From contig NZ_BOVQ01000001.1 in assembly GCF_018403765.1 (NCBI RefSeq), forward strand, positions 60,740-124,739: DNA of 64,000 nucleotides, read 5' to 3'. Made by a program: the position numbers and the translations under genes. Source of the stretch: Lactococcus nasutitermitis. GTDB lineage: Bacteria; Bacillota; Bacilli; Lactobacillales; Streptococcaceae. The notes under the pieces were generated by a model, which saw nothing but the letters and a program-made list of their open reading frames with translations, did not search any database and had not been told where the DNA came from. Each line of letters starts with the position of its first letter. Position 1 is the first letter of the stretch. This document shows positions 44,958 to 54,184 of the stretch, in pieces.

Positions 44958-47612
44958 TCATATTTCTTTCTTATTTTTAGAAAATTTTTGCATTACTCTA
45001 CCTAATAGAATCCCCAAAATAAATGTTATTCCTCCAAAAACAAGTGATACATTTATTTTACTTGTTTTAGCCTTTTTACCTGAATGTAATTTACCATTTA
45101 TATTAAATTTTTTATGAGAATTTTGTTTACTCAATTTATGAGGAGATTTTAATCCACTTGTTCCTCCATTTTTTTCATTTTGATTTACTCCAGAAATTCC
45201 CTTTCCTACATAATCATTTGATTTTTCCATTTGGTTATTATCCATTTTGGTAGTCTTATTATTTTGGAAAGATAAAAAAGATTTATTATCCAAATTTTGT
45301 TCTGGTATATACTTGCTTCCTAGTTTTTCCTTATGAAAAATTTGAAAGTTCCTTAGTTTACTATCTTTCACGATTTTAAAATACTTACATGAGATTATTT
45401 GTATCGTATAATTTTTCTTTATATCATTTTTTCCACGTATCACCGTAGTAGCAATATCACCATCTTGTTTCTTTACTTTCTTTTGTGGTATGAATTTTGT
45501 TTCTTTCGTTAACACTATACTATCAACAGCTTTATCAGAAATCCGTTCCCTTGGTAAAGTGATGTCCTTCTTACCAAAAGTATCACTACTTATAATTTCC
45601 AAATCTTTGACCACTTCTGGAACTTTTGCCATATTTGTATTTTCTACCATATTCGGAAGTCCCAGTATATCTAAGTTTTCAGATATATCCGGGGCTTCCG
45701 TCATATCTGTATTGTTTGGCATTTCCAGATTTCTCACTGTATCCGGAGTTTCCACTGTATTTGAAATTCCCGTGGTCTCTGAATTGTCTGGCATATTTGG
45801 GATTTCTGAATTATCCGAGGTATTTTGAATTTCCACTGTATCTGGAACTTCTGTTGTATCCGAATTGTCTGGCATATTTGGGATTTCCTTCATATCCGAT
45901 GTTTCAGATATATTCGGAATTTCTAACGTATCTGGAATATTCACTATATCTGGAACTTCCGTTGTGTTCGAGTTGTCTGACACATTTGGGATTTCTGTTA
46001 TATCTGAGGTTTCAGATATATTCGGGATTTCTAACGTATCTGGAATGTCCACTGCATCCTGAGTTTCCGCTGTATCTGGAACTTCCGTAATATCCGAATT
46101 GTCCGACATATTTGGAATTTCCTCCATATCCGAGGTTTCAGCCACATTCGGGATTTCTAACGTATCTGGAATGTCCACTGCATCTGGAACTTCCGTAATA
46201 TCCGAGGTGTCCGACGTATTTGGAATTTCCTCCATATCTGAGGTTTCAGATATATTCGGGATTTCTAACGTATCTGGAATGTCCACTGCATCCTGAGTTT
46301 CCGCTGTATCTGGAACTTCCGTAATATCCGAATTATCCGACGTATTTGGAATTTCCTCCATATCCGAGGTTTCAGCCGCATTCGGGATCTCTAACGTATC
46401 TGGAATGTCCACTGTATCCTGAATTTCCGCTGTATCTGGAACTTCCGTAATATCTGAATTATCCGACGTATTTGGAACTTCCACTGTATCTGAACTTTTC
46501 GTTGTATCAGGAGCTTTCTCTGTATCCGAAACCTCCGCCGTATCTGAACCTTCTGGCCCACTTGATATTTCTGACGTATCTGAAACCTCCGGCATATCCA
46601 TATTTTTCACCGTATCAGATATCTCTGATGTATTTGGATTATCTGAATTACTCACATCGCTAGTATTTTCTAATGACTCAGAAGTAGGAGAATTTGCATC
46701 ACTTTGTGGTACTTGATTATCATTCTCAGAGAAACTCTCAGTTCCACTGGACGTATCTACATTTTCTTGCTCTGTTTCTCCTGTAGTTACTGAATTAATC
46801 CAACTTTTTTGTATCATTCCTTTACTGTCAATACTCACTATACGAATACCTGTTGCTGGCATATCTGAAAGTTGATTAAAAAACGGACTAACTTTATTAA
46901 GCGCATCACTTGTCCAAGTAACACCTGCACCAAGAGTCAATGATATTACTGGACTTCCAGAAAAAGCTTCAGAATTAATAAGTGTATTTGCATCATTTGC
47001 AAAAGTTATTCTTTGAATTGTATTGCTCTGAAAGGCTTTAGAAGAAATCTCTATCAAGTTTGAGCCAAAAGAAACTTCTGTAAGAAAATTATTAGCAAAT
47101 GCTCTCGTAGCTATCTTGGTTAAACCTTTTGGAAATTCAATCTGTGTGATGGCATTCCCTGCAAAAGCATCTGTTTTTATAGTTTGAACATTTTGACCTA
47201 ATATAACTTTTGTCAGTGCTTGCTTATAATAATTGGGATAAGCTGTTGTTGTTTGAAAAGCACTGGTAGAAATATCTGTGACATTATTTCCAATAATAAC
47301 CGATTGGATACCTGTATTTGAAAAAGCGTAACTTCCTATTGATGTTATTGAATAATCAATTCCATTAACTACAAGTTTATCAGGAATAACAATATTTGCT
47401 CCTGCTTCTCCAGTATAAGAAGAAACAGTCGCCGTTTTTCCTGTCAAATCAAGCGTATAAACTACATTTTGACTATCTGTATAACTACTTGTATTACTTG
47501 CCGCGTGTGCTATGAGTGGTGTGAAACCGCAGTTACATTTTCCAGCAGGAAAAGTTTGTAGGGTTAACAATCCCAATCCCACAACAATTTTAGGTGCCAT
47601 ATATTTTGACAT
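44958..47612 (-). CDS. BspA-type leucine-rich-repeat surface protein with hexapeptide-repeat stalk
   Basis: An 884-residue surface protein. It has a signal peptide (residues 1-38). Residues of about 60-260 hold BspA-like LRR_5 units (NTGIQSVIIGNNVTDISTSA). From about 300 to 680 there is an acidic stalk built from six-residue units such as DTAEIQ, DTVDIP, DTLEIP and DITEVP. A basic region follows, then one C-terminal helix (VSLVFGGITFILGILLGRVM) and the tail KFSKNKKEI. No LPXTG motif precedes that helix, so it is anchored by the membrane segment. The larger DNA repeats have periods of 108 and 126 bp, both multiples of 18. AGGAGG stands at the right distance before the ATG. Confidence 0.85.
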   Translation of the reverse strand: MSKYMAPKIVVGLGLLTLQTFPAGKCNCGFTPLIAHAASNTSSYTDSQNVVYTLDLTGKTATVSSYTGEAGANIVIPDKLVVNGIDYSITSIGSYAFSNTGIQSVIIGNNVTDISTSAFQTTTAYPNYYKQALTKVILGQNVQTIKTDAFAGNAITQIEFPKGLTKIATRAFANNFLTEVSFGSNLIEISSKAFQSNTIQRITFANDANTLINSEAFSGSPVISLTLGAGVTWTSDALNKVSPFFNQLSDMPATGIRIVSIDSKGMIQKSWINSVTTGETEQENVDTSSGTESFSENDNQVPQSDANSPTSESLENTSDVSNSDNPNTSEISDTVKNMDMPEVSDTSEISSGPEGSDTAEVSDTEKAPDTTKSSDTVEVPNTSDNSDITEVPDTAEIQDTVDIPDTLEIPNAAETSDMEEIPNTSDNSDITEVPDTAETQDAVDIPDTLEIPNISETSDMEEIPNTSDTSDITEVPDAVDIPDTLEIPNVAETSDMEEIPNMSDNSDITEVPDTAETQDAVDIPDTLEIPNISETSDITEIPNVSDNSNTTEVPDIVNIPDTLEIPNISETSDMKEIPNMPDNSDTTEVPDTVEIQNTSDNSEIPNMPDNSETTGISNTVETPDTVRNLEMPNNTDMTEAPDISENLDILGLPNMVENTNMAKVPEVVKDLEIISSDTFGKKDITLPRERISDKAVDSIVLTKETKFIPQKKVKKQDGDIATTVIRGKNDIKKNYTIQIISCKYFKIVKDSKLRNFQIFHKEKLGSKYIPEQNLDNKSFLSFQNNKTTKMDNNQMEKSNDYVGKGISGVNQNEKNGGTSGLKSPHKLSKQNSHKKFNINGKLHSGKKAKTSKINVSLVFGGITFILGILLGRVMQKFSKNKKEI
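45600..46660 (-). repeat. 18-bp based repeats of the surface protein stalk
   Basis: Hexapeptide-coding units (18 bp) are arranged in higher-order blocks of 108 and 126 bp; the marker CCTCCATATC occurs at 46121, 46229 and 46355. All units stay in frame. Confidence 0.85.
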
Positions 47613-47674
47613 GAAAAATCCTCCTATATTTTTATACGAGATTTTTCTTCAAATGTCACATTTTCTAAAATAAA

Positions 47675-47700
47675 AAACAGTTCTTATTTTAGAACTGTTC
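47675..47700 (-). terminator. terminator behind the RNase J gene
   Basis: AACAGTTCT pairs perfectly with AGAACTGTT around a six-base loop, and six T follow on the minus strand. Confidence 0.85.
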
Positions 47701-47712
47701 AGATATTATAAA

Positions 47713-49413
47713 TTATTTCTTTCCATGTCGTCTATTGTTAAGGCTTTGAGGTGCCCGAGCTTCCATGACAACGGGTAGAACAACTGGTCTTCTACGTGTT
47801 TGCTCATACAGGAATTTTCCTAAAACATCACGAATTGTCCCTTTTATCTCAGCCCAGTCAAATTCTTTACCTGCCAAATATTTTTCAACTGTTGTATTTA
47901 CTAATTCAGATGCTTCTCTCATCAAATCACGTGATGCCTTGACATAAACAAAACCACGTGTATGAACTCTTGTTTTACTAACAATTTTATGTTCATTTTT
48001 ATTAATTGTGACAACAGCAATAAAAATACCATCCTCAGAAAGAACTTTACGGTCTCGAAGTACAATCGAACCAATATCTCCAACTCCAGAGCCGTCAATC
48101 ATGACATTATCTGCAGGAACAGTAGCAGCAGGAAGCATATCTTCACCCTCAAATTCAACGCTTTCCCCACGCTTTGCAATAAAAATATGCTCTGGCAAAA
48201 TTCCCATATCCATTGCCAATTCTGCGTGAGCTCGTAATTCTCTATACTCTCCCTGAATTGGAATCAGATTTTTAGGACGTAAAATATCAATCATAAATTG
48301 CAAATCGCGAGCATTCGCATGACCTGAAATTTTTAAATCTGAAGATAGCATTTTCATAACACCACCAGCTTTGTAAATATCATTTTCAATGCGAGCAATC
48401 GTTGTTTCATAAGCAACTGATGGACTTGTCACAGCAAGGATGAGATCTCCGTCCTTAATTTGAACATGAGGGTGTCGGTGGTGTGCCATATCTCCTAAAA
48501 CTTTCAGAGGTTCTCCCATACGTCCTGTTTCAAGAATAACCAGTTCATCATCTGCAAATTCTTTGATATCTTTTGGTTTAATGATTGATTTCTGATCTAC
48601 GATGTGTAACTTCTTCAATCGTGTTGCAGTTTCAATGATTTGATCCATATCTTCGCCAGTAAATGCTAAACGACGTCCACATTTGATTGTGGCATCAATA
48701 ACCTGTTGAATACGTCCAAGATTACCCGCATTACACGCAACAATAACACGTCCTTCACAATCATCAATGTAATCATAAATTTTATCATAGATTTCATGTT
48801 CACTTGCTGATTGGTTCATTGATAAAGCATTTGGTGATGCAGAAAGTAAAGCAAGCACACCATTATTACCAATTTCAGCCAAACGACGCATATTTGTTCG
48901 ATAGCCTTCTGTCACAGCAGGGTCAAAACGAAAATCACCTGTATAAACAATATTTCCTCCAGCAGTCGAAAGCACTATTCCAAGACTTTCAGGAATAGTA
49001 TGAGTTGTCGTAAAGAATGATACGACAGTACTACCAAAATCAATCTCTGTTTCTTCATTCACAACATGAAAATCATTAAACTTACGGCTTCCTTCATAAT
49101 TTTTAACATTGATTTTTGCTAGTTCAATTGTTAATTCGCTGGCAAAAACAGGCACTTGTAACTCAGAAATGATGTAAGGCAATGCTCCAATAGAATCTGC
49201 ATGTCCATGCGTTAAGAAAATTCCTGCAACTCTATCTGCATTTTCAATTAAATATGTAATATCAGGAATAACAAAATCCACTCCTAGCATGTCTGTTTCC
49301 GCATATTTCAGTCCAGCATCAAGAACAAAAATCTGTTCATCAACTTCTGCTATATACATATTTTTCCCAAATTCGCGGACTCCTCCTAGAGTTGTCACTT
49401 TAAGTTTTATCAT
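47713..49413 (-). CDS. rnjB: ribonuclease J, J2 type
   Basis: A metallo-beta-lactamase/beta-CASP ribonuclease of about 566 residues, acting in mRNA decay and processing. Where RNase J1 has HGHEDHIG, this protein has THGHADSIGALPY (near residue 70), and the later DST segment reads LLSASPNAL. Loss of these metal ligands is typical of RNase J2, which acts mainly as a partner of RNase J1. The C-terminal part includes DGSGVGDIGSIVLRDRK and RRRPVVLPV. The ATG at 49413 (MIKLKVTTLGGV) is preferred to an upstream one; AAAGGT precedes it. A leader of about 255 bp precedes the gene. Confidence 0.88.
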   Translation of the reverse strand: MIKLKVTTLGGVREFGKNMYIAEVDEQIFVLDAGLKYAETDMLGVDFVIPDITYLIENADRVAGIFLTHGHADSIGALPYIISELQVPVFASELTIELAKINVKNYEGSRKFNDFHVVNEETEIDFGSTVVSFFTTTHTIPESLGIVLSTAGGNIVYTGDFRFDPAVTEGYRTNMRRLAEIGNNGVLALLSASPNALSMNQSASEHEIYDKIYDYIDDCEGRVIVACNAGNLGRIQQVIDATIKCGRRLAFTGEDMDQIIETATRLKKLHIVDQKSIIKPKDIKEFADDELVILETGRMGEPLKVLGDMAHHRHPHVQIKDGDLILAVTSPSVAYETTIARIENDIYKAGGVMKMLSSDLKISGHANARDLQFMIDILRPKNLIPIQGEYRELRAHAELAMDMGILPEHIFIAKRGESVEFEGEDMLPAATVPADNVMIDGSGVGDIGSIVLRDRKVLSEDGIFIAVVTINKNEHKIVSKTRVHTRGFVYVKASRDLMREASELVNTTVEKYLAGKEFDWAEIKGTIRDVLGKFLYEQTRRRPVVLPVVMEARAPQSLNNRRHGKK

Positions 49414-49604
49414 ATTTTTTGACCTTTCTTTTTCTCTTGTTAATTTCCAACACAAAAAACACTCTATTTTGATGAGTTAGTATTTTGTACTTGTTTGTTA
49501 TTTGCCTTATTCACTCTCGATAATCGGTCGAGTGGGACATTTTTCAATCAAATTTTATTTATTATTAAATTCTAAAACATGCTCATGCAAAAAGCACATT
49601 TAAA

Positions 49605-49646
49605 TTATTTATTTCTCACGAATAGTGAGATAAAAGAGGCTGCCAT
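49605..49646 (-). CDS. possible 13-residue leader peptide upstream of rnjB
   Basis: An ATG at 49646 with GGTGAG five bases before it opens a 13-codon frame (MAASFISLFVRNK) near the start of the predicted rnjB leader. Its SD (in GTGAGA, 49656-49651) can pair with TCTCAC inside the frame (49630-49625), or that segment can instead pair with GTGAGA at 49619-49614. The two hairpins exclude each other. Too short for coding statistics; function is inferred. Confidence 0.3.
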   Translation of the reverse strand: MAASFISLFVRNK

Positions 49647-49674
49647 TCAGTCTCACCGAAAATATTCCTTTCTT

Positions 49675-49703
49675 AGTTTATCACTATTTCACAAAAATTG
49701 CAA
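49675..49703 (-). promoter_or_regulatory. rnjB promoter
   Basis: On the minus strand TTGCAA, 17 bases, TAAACT, with TGA before the -10 (extended -10). The predicted start of transcription is near 49668, giving a leader of about 255 bases. Confidence 0.6.
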
Positions 49704-49737
49704 AAAAGTGATGTTCTTCATCTTGAGTTAAAAAGTT

Positions 49738-49773
49738 CTAAAAAGAGCGAAGTCTGTAATACCTCGCTCTTTC
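49738..49773 (-). terminator. terminator behind the UDP-glucose dehydrogenase gene
   Basis: AAAGAGCGAAG and CCTCGCTCTTT pair around a nine-base loop, and a T-run follows on the minus strand. Confidence 0.8.
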
Positions 49774-49882
49774 TATAACCAACTTTTAATATCCCTAATA
49801 ACACTATGAATTATAAATATTTCTTTTTTTCATTTTTATTATACTATTTTCTTTCTGATTTCTAAAATGATATGCAAAAATT

Positions 49883-51049
49883 TTAATCTCTCCCAAATAA
49901 GTCTCGAGTATAAACTTTTTCTTTAACATCATCAAGTTCGTGTACATAACGATTAGAAACAATAACATCAGAAATAGCTTTAAATTCTGTCAAATCCCGT
50001 ACTACACGTGAGTGATAAAATTCTTCTTCCTGTAATGAAGGCTCATAAACTACTACTTCAATTCCTTTGGCTTTAATCCTTTTCATAATTCCTTGGATAG
50101 ATGAAGAACGAAAATTATCTGAATTTGATTTCATCGTCAAACGGTAAATACCAACTACTGTTGGGCGACGTTTTAAAATCATTTCTGCGATATGGTCTTT
50201 TCTAGTTCTATTTGCATTAACTACAGCTTCAATGATATTTTCAGGAACATCATCGTAGTTTGCTAACAACTGCTTTGTATCCTTAGGCAAACAATATCCA
50301 CCATAACCAAAAGAAGGATTATTATAATGATTACCAATACGTGGGTCAAGTCCGACACCATCAATTATCTGTTTTGTATCTAAATCACGTATTTCAGCAT
50401 AAGTATCTAGTTCGTTAAAATACGCTACACGTAAAGCAAGATAGGTATTAGAAAAAAGTTTAATGGCTTCTGCCTCTGTTGGATTCGTAAATAGCAAAGG
50501 AATATCCTTTTCAATAGCTCCTTCAATTAAAAGATTGGCAAAAGTTTCTGCACGTTCTGAGCGTTCTCCCACAACAATTCGTGAAGGGTATAGATTATCA
50601 TATAAAGCTCGTCCTTCTCGTAAAAATTCTGGAGAAAAAATAATATTATCTGTAGAAAATTTTTGACGCATTGATTTTACAAAACCAACAGGAATTGTAG
50701 ATTTAATGATGATTGTTGCTTGAGGACTTATCTCCATAACACTTTGAATAACTTCTTCAACTGAATTCGTATTAAAATAATTTCTTTCATCATCATAATT
50801 TGTAGGTGTAGCTATAACTACAAAATCACTATCAGCCAATGCTTCTTTTTTATCTGTTGTTGCCAATAAATTAAGTTTTTTATTTTCTAAAAAATCTTCA
50901 ATTTCTTTATCTAAAATAGGAGATTTTTTTTGATTAATCAATGCTACTTTATCCGCTACAATGTCTAATGCGACTACCTCATGATGCTGTGCTAAAAGTA
51001 TTGAAATAGACAATCCAACATATCCTGTTCCTACAACCGCAATTTTCAT
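49883..51049 (-). CDS. ugd: UDP-glucose 6-dehydrogenase
   Basis: About 388 residues; oxidises UDP-glucose to UDP-glucuronate, a sugar donor for capsule or exopolysaccharide. NAD motif [13 protein letters not shown] at the N terminus; the catalytic cysteine is in [18 protein letters not shown] (near residue 250). The C-terminal UDP-binding part has [17 protein letters not shown]. The ATG at 51049 has GGGAG before it; longer starts up to 51076 are less likely. It lies beside the EPS cluster but is separated from it by the two sigma-factor genes and a terminator. Confidence 0.93.
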   Translation of the reverse strand: MKIAVVGTGYVGLSISILLAQHHEVVALDIVADKVALINQKKSPILDKEIEDFLENKKLNLLATTDKKEALADSDFVVIATPTNYDDERNYFNTNSVEEVIQSVMEISPQATIIIKSTIPVGFVKSMRQKFSTDNIIFSPEFLREGRALYDNLYPSRIVVGERSERAETFANLLIEGAIEKDIPLLFTNPTEAEAIKLFSNTYLALRVAYFNELDTYAEIRDLDTKQIIDGVGLDPRIGNHYNNPSFGYGGYCLPKDTKQLLANYDDVPENIIEAVVNANRTRKDHIAEMILKRRPTVVGIYRLTMKSNSDNFRSSSIQGIMKRIKAKGIEVVVYEPSLQEEEFYHSRVVRDLTEFKAISDVIVSNRYVHELDDVKEKVYTRDLFGRD

Positions 51050-51177
51050 TTTTATTTTCTCCCTCATTTTTTCCAACTTTTTATCTTTTCGATTTATCCT
51101 TATCTCAATTTTTTTATTATACCATGTTTCAAAGCATATTAAAACGATATTCTTTAATATTATATCCGTTTATACAT

Positions 51178-51210
51178 AAAAAAGTAAAGCAGTTCTGCTT
51201 TACTTTTTTT
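51178..51210. terminator. bidirectional terminator
   Basis: AAAAAAGTAAAGCAG and GCTTTACTTTTTTT pair around TTCT, with A and T runs on both sides. It separates the ComX-like genes from ugd. Confidence 0.85.
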
Positions 51211-51260
51211 CTTAAAATCTGTTACTCAGAATCTCACTATAAATCAATGAAACTATTTGT

Positions 51261-51620
51261 TTAAACTGGTAAAGGATAATTTCCATTCATTGGTTCTGAA
51301 TCATCATCTGAATTTCTTTTGTTTTCTCGTTCCTGAGTGTCTAATGCAAATAAAGTATAAGTCATACAACTTTGCATTCGGTTTTGAGAATTGAAATGAC
51401 GTAGTTCATTCATGAGATGCTGGTGATATTTCAACTTAAAATGAATAAGTAAGTTTTCTTTGGGATATTCAATTTGTAAAAGTTTAAGTAATACTACTCG
51501 TCCCTCTTTAAGATAATCATTATCCTTCCAAAAATGAATTTTAACATGACTCATGGATTTTATAATAATTGGTTTTACTTTATGAAACATTTCTTCAAAA
51601 TCTGCCTGATAATTATACAT
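51261..51620 (-). CDS. truncated ComX-like sigma factor paralogue lacking region 4
   Basis: A 119-residue paralogue of the next gene to the right. It matches along residues 5-95: ADFEEMFHKVKPIIIKSM compared with QDFEQIFDIVKPTIVKSM, then EGRVVLLKLL compared with EGRIILFEIL, then HLMNELRHFNSQ compared with HLIDELRHINTQ. These are the region 2 core-polymerase and -10 recognition segments. It stops at NGNYPLPV, just where the partner continues into its region 4 helix-turn-helix. It has its own good RBS (GAGGAAA), so it may be made as a short protein. It could compete with the full copy, or be decaying. Confidence 0.6.
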   Translation of the reverse strand: MYNYQADFEEMFHKVKPIIIKSMSHVKIHFWKDNDYLKEGRVVLLKLLQIEYPKENLLIHFKLKYHQHLMNELRHFNSQNRMQSCMTYTLFALDTQERENKRNSDDDSEPMNGNYPLPV

Positions 51621-51725
51621 TTAATTTTTCCTCATCTTTTTCATTCATTTACTATTTTTGAAAGATAAATCTCTCTATCTTTATATACGAAATTTACGTA
51701 AAATTGTCACAAAAAATTATTTATT

Positions 51726-52223
51726 TTATTCATCACCGTAAAGAATTTCCTTTATTTTTTCTTTTAATCGGTATTTTTCCATTCGTGTCAATTTCTTTCC
51801 TTCTAACTGATAACGCAATAAGCGCTGATAGCTAGGTGATAATTTTTGTGCTAACTCACTATCCAATAAATGATAAAGTGTTTCATCCTCTGGGGTTGTG
51901 TAATTACCATTTAAAACATCTGCTTGTTCATAAACATCAAGCGCAGAAGGAATACAATTCATTGCTTGTTTTTGAGTATTGATATGTCGAAGTTCATCAA
52001 TAAGATGTTGACGATATCTTACTTTAAAATAAACCAACAGTTTTTCTTTTTTGCATCCATTCTGTAAAATTTCAAATAAGATAATACGTCCCTCTTGAAG
52101 ATATTCATCATAATCCCATAAGTGAAGTTTCAACTGCTTCATAGATTTCACAATAGTTGGTTTTACTATATCAAATATTTGTTCAAAATCTTGTTCATCG
52201 TCTAAATTATAGTTAGTACTCAT
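51726..52223 (-). CDS. comX: ComX/SigX-like alternative sigma factor
   Basis: A 165-residue sigma-70-type factor whose length and N-terminal half match lactococcal/streptococcal ComX, which directs core polymerase to late competence genes. Region 2 lies at about residues 10-75 (YDEYLQEGRIILFEILQ). The C-terminal half (about 120-165) has LSPSYQRLLRYQLEGKKLTRMEKYRLKEKI, a degenerate region 4. The RBS AAAGGGA is seven bases before the ATG. The gene stands between the EPS phosphatase gene and a truncated paralogue. Assignment to ComX rather than another small ECF-like factor is by family pattern. Confidence 0.65.
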   Translation of the reverse strand: MSTNYNLDDEQDFEQIFDIVKPTIVKSMKQLKLHLWDYDEYLQEGRIILFEILQNGCKKEKLLVYFKVRYRQHLIDELRHINTQKQAMNCIPSALDVYEQADVLNGNYTTPEDETLYHLLDSELAQKLSPSYQRLLRYQLEGKKLTRMEKYRLKEKIKEILYGDE

Positions 52224-52405
52224 TATATTTCCCTTTCAATTTTTCATTTGCTTGTATTAAAAACGTCAACTATAAAATATTAGGGGTTCCACGAATAAAT
52301 ATTGACAATTAAATTCTTCCTTTCTTAAATTATCTGAAACTTATATTATCATTTTAAACTCCTATTAAAAAAATTCAAAATAATATGCAATTCAAAAATT
52401 GATTG

Positions 52406-52527
52406 TATAATTGAGCGGTAAATAAAAAATATTCAAGAACTATTTGGCAGGCATCCCAAAGCTAGACTTTTGATATCGTGCTCTCCATAAACTGGGCTAA
52501 ATATCCAAAATATGGGGAGTTTTATTA
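52406..52527 (+). ncRNA. candidate small RNA on the plus strand
   Basis: TATAAT at 52406-52411 (no good -35) is followed by TTTGG / CCAAA in a small hairpin. A terminator-like stem, CTCTCCATA with TATGGGGAG (nine pairs, one G-T), ends in TTTTATT at about 52527. No open frame of note is inside. The region (52224-52649) otherwise holds the comX promoter region and the EPS terminator. This is a structural call only. Confidence 0.3.
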
Positions 52528-52568
52528 TGGTTAAATAACCGAATATCAATTAAAAATGATACAATAAC

Positions 52569-52600
52569 AAAAAACTCAAGCAATAATATTACTTGAGTTT
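52569..52600 (-). terminator. terminator behind the EPS cluster
   Basis: AAACTCAAG and CTTGAGTTT pair around an 11-base loop, and six T follow on the minus strand. It ends transcription about 50 bp after the phosphatase gene. Confidence 0.85.
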
Positions 52601-52649
52601 TAGTCCAGTTTTATAGGGACAACTCCATTAATGAATTATTCTCTACCTA

Positions 52650-53426
52650 CTATTTTTTGTTTAGTCTTTTCCAGAAAAATTTTTTTATTGATATTGCATG
52701 AGGATTATCCACATAAACTTTTTTATTTAATAAAATAGATCTAGCATTATCATCAAGTTCCTTCGTATATTTGGAACCATACTTCTTTCTTAACAATTTA
52801 AAAGCTTCCTTCATACGAAAATCACGATAAGAAACATCATGTGCATCACTGGCAACAAAATGTGCTAAGTTAGCTTCTAATAATTGGTATGTAAATTTTT
52901 GTATCTTTTTTCCAAAATGTCCAGTAATACTTGAAGCCGTTACTTGAGACAGAGCTCCATTCTCTATAAAACGGTAAAGTAGCTCTGGATGTTTCATTAT
53001 TTTTATATTTCTTTCTGGATGAACAATAATGGGGACCAAGCCTTCACATCGCATTTCATAAAATAAATTTTCAGAATATAAAGGTACATCAGAAGTAGGA
53101 AACTCCACAAGTATATATCGACTCGATTTATTAACACTAAAAAGTTCTCCCGACAAAAAATCTTCCAGTAGTTCACCATAAATTCGAATTTCCTGTCCAA
53201 GTAATAATGTGATTGGAATTTTATTATCATATATTATGCTTTGCAGTGTATCTCTATTTAAAATAATTTGTTCCACAGTCGCTTTATACTTACTATTATG
53301 ATGTGGTGTAACTACAATTGTATCTATTCCCTCTTTAACGGCCTGATTTAACATAATCAAACTATTTTCTTGATTTGTTGGCCCATCATCTATCCCTGGT
53401 AATATGTGACAATGTAAATCAATCAT
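52650..53426 (-). CDS. epsC: PHP-type protein tyrosine phosphatase (EpsC/CpsB/Wzb)
   Basis: A 258-residue metal-dependent phosphatase of the PHP superfamily. It has MIDLHCHILPGIDDG (residues 1-15), TPHHNSKY (about 40), VHPERN (about 138) and the metal-ligand AHFVASDAHD near 193. It dephosphorylates the C-terminal tyrosines of the EPS kinase to reset polymer assembly. It is last in the EPS operon, 55 bp after the kinase gene. Confidence 0.92.
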   Translation of the reverse strand: MIDLHCHILPGIDDGPTNQENSLIMLNQAVKEGIDTIVVTPHHNSKYKATVEQIILNRDTLQSIIYDNKIPITLLLGQEIRIYGELLEDFLSGELFSVNKSSRYILVEFPTSDVPLYSENLFYEMRCEGLVPIIVHPERNIKIMKHPELLYRFIENGALSQVTASSITGHFGKKIQKFTYQLLEANLAHFVASDAHDVSYRDFRMKEAFKLLRKKYGSKYTKELDDNARSILLNKKVYVDNPHAISIKKFFWKRLNKK

Positions 53427-53481
53427 TTATGATATTATTCTCTTCCATTTTTATTTTTGGCAGTATTAGGTCTAGTTGGTT

Positions 53482-54183
53482 TTATTTATACTGATAATAG
53501 CTATTGTTTTTTACTTTTTTTATCTGATTTAGTACTACACCAATCACATTTGCATTAACCTGTAATAACTTTTTTTTAGATTGAACAAGTCCCTTATTCT
53601 CTGTACTTTCTGATTTTACCACCAAAATTGTTGCATCACAAATAGCTGCAATAATTTGTGCATCCGTTGCAACCAAAATAGGCGGTGTATCTATAAGGAT
53701 AATATCGTAGGAACTTTTTAACATAGAAATTAAATCACACATTGATTGTGAACCAAGTAGCCTAGAAGGATCAACAGGAATAAAACCTGCTGGCATTATA
53801 AATAACCCTTGAGCTTCTTGAACAGATTGTATGCTTTTATCTATATCTATTTTTTTCATTAAGACGTCGGATAATCCATTAACATTATCCTTTCTAAATA
53901 TCTTTTCTAAGCTAGGCTTTCGGAGATCTGCATCAATCATAAGAACTTTTTTTCCTTGCTGAGCATAAATTACTGCAAGATTAGCAATCGTTGTTGTTTT
54001 ACCTTCAGAAGGACCTGCCGAAGTTATTGTTATTGTCTGAAGCTCTCTATCAATCTGCGTGTATTCAATATTTGTCCTTAGAGAACGATACTGCTCTGTA
54101 ATGGAAGAAGTTGGATTAATATATGCAATCAAACGTTTGTCCCTCCCTCTACGAGTTGATTGCTGCTTATTTTTGTTTAACAT
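53482..54183 (-). CDS. epsB: EPS tyrosine kinase (EpsB/CpsD/Wze)
   Basis: A BY-kinase of about 233 residues. Walker A is SAGPSEGKTTTIANLA (near residues 55-70), Walker A' is LMIDADLRKP, and Walker B is IILIDTPP. The C terminus has the tyrosine cluster NSYYQYK that is autophosphorylated. The ATG at 54183 follows GGAG and gives MLNKNKQQ; a start 18 bp earlier overlaps the partner gene. It works with the EpsA transmembrane adaptor directly upstream. Confidence 0.92.
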   Translation of the reverse strand: MLNKNKQQSTRRGRDKRLIAYINPTSSITEQYRSLRTNIEYTQIDRELQTITITSAGPSEGKTTTIANLAVIYAQQGKKVLMIDADLRKPSLEKIFRKDNVNGLSDVLMKKIDIDKSIQSVQEAQGLFIMPAGFIPVDPSRLLGSQSMCDLISMLKSSYDIILIDTPPILVATDAQIIAAICDATILVVKSESTENKGLVQSKKKLLQVNANVIGVVLNQIKKVKNNSYYQYK

Positions 54184-54184
54184 C

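Noticed and set aside
45490..46663. Several plus-strand open frames with repeating residues
   Set aside because: They are antisense readings of the 18-bp repeats in the LRR protein stalk; repeats without stops in one frame often give open antisense frames.
52286..52300. ACGAATA near the comX-like gene as a com-box
   Set aside because: It matches seven of eight bases of TACGAATA but points away from the sigma gene and no late-competence gene follows.
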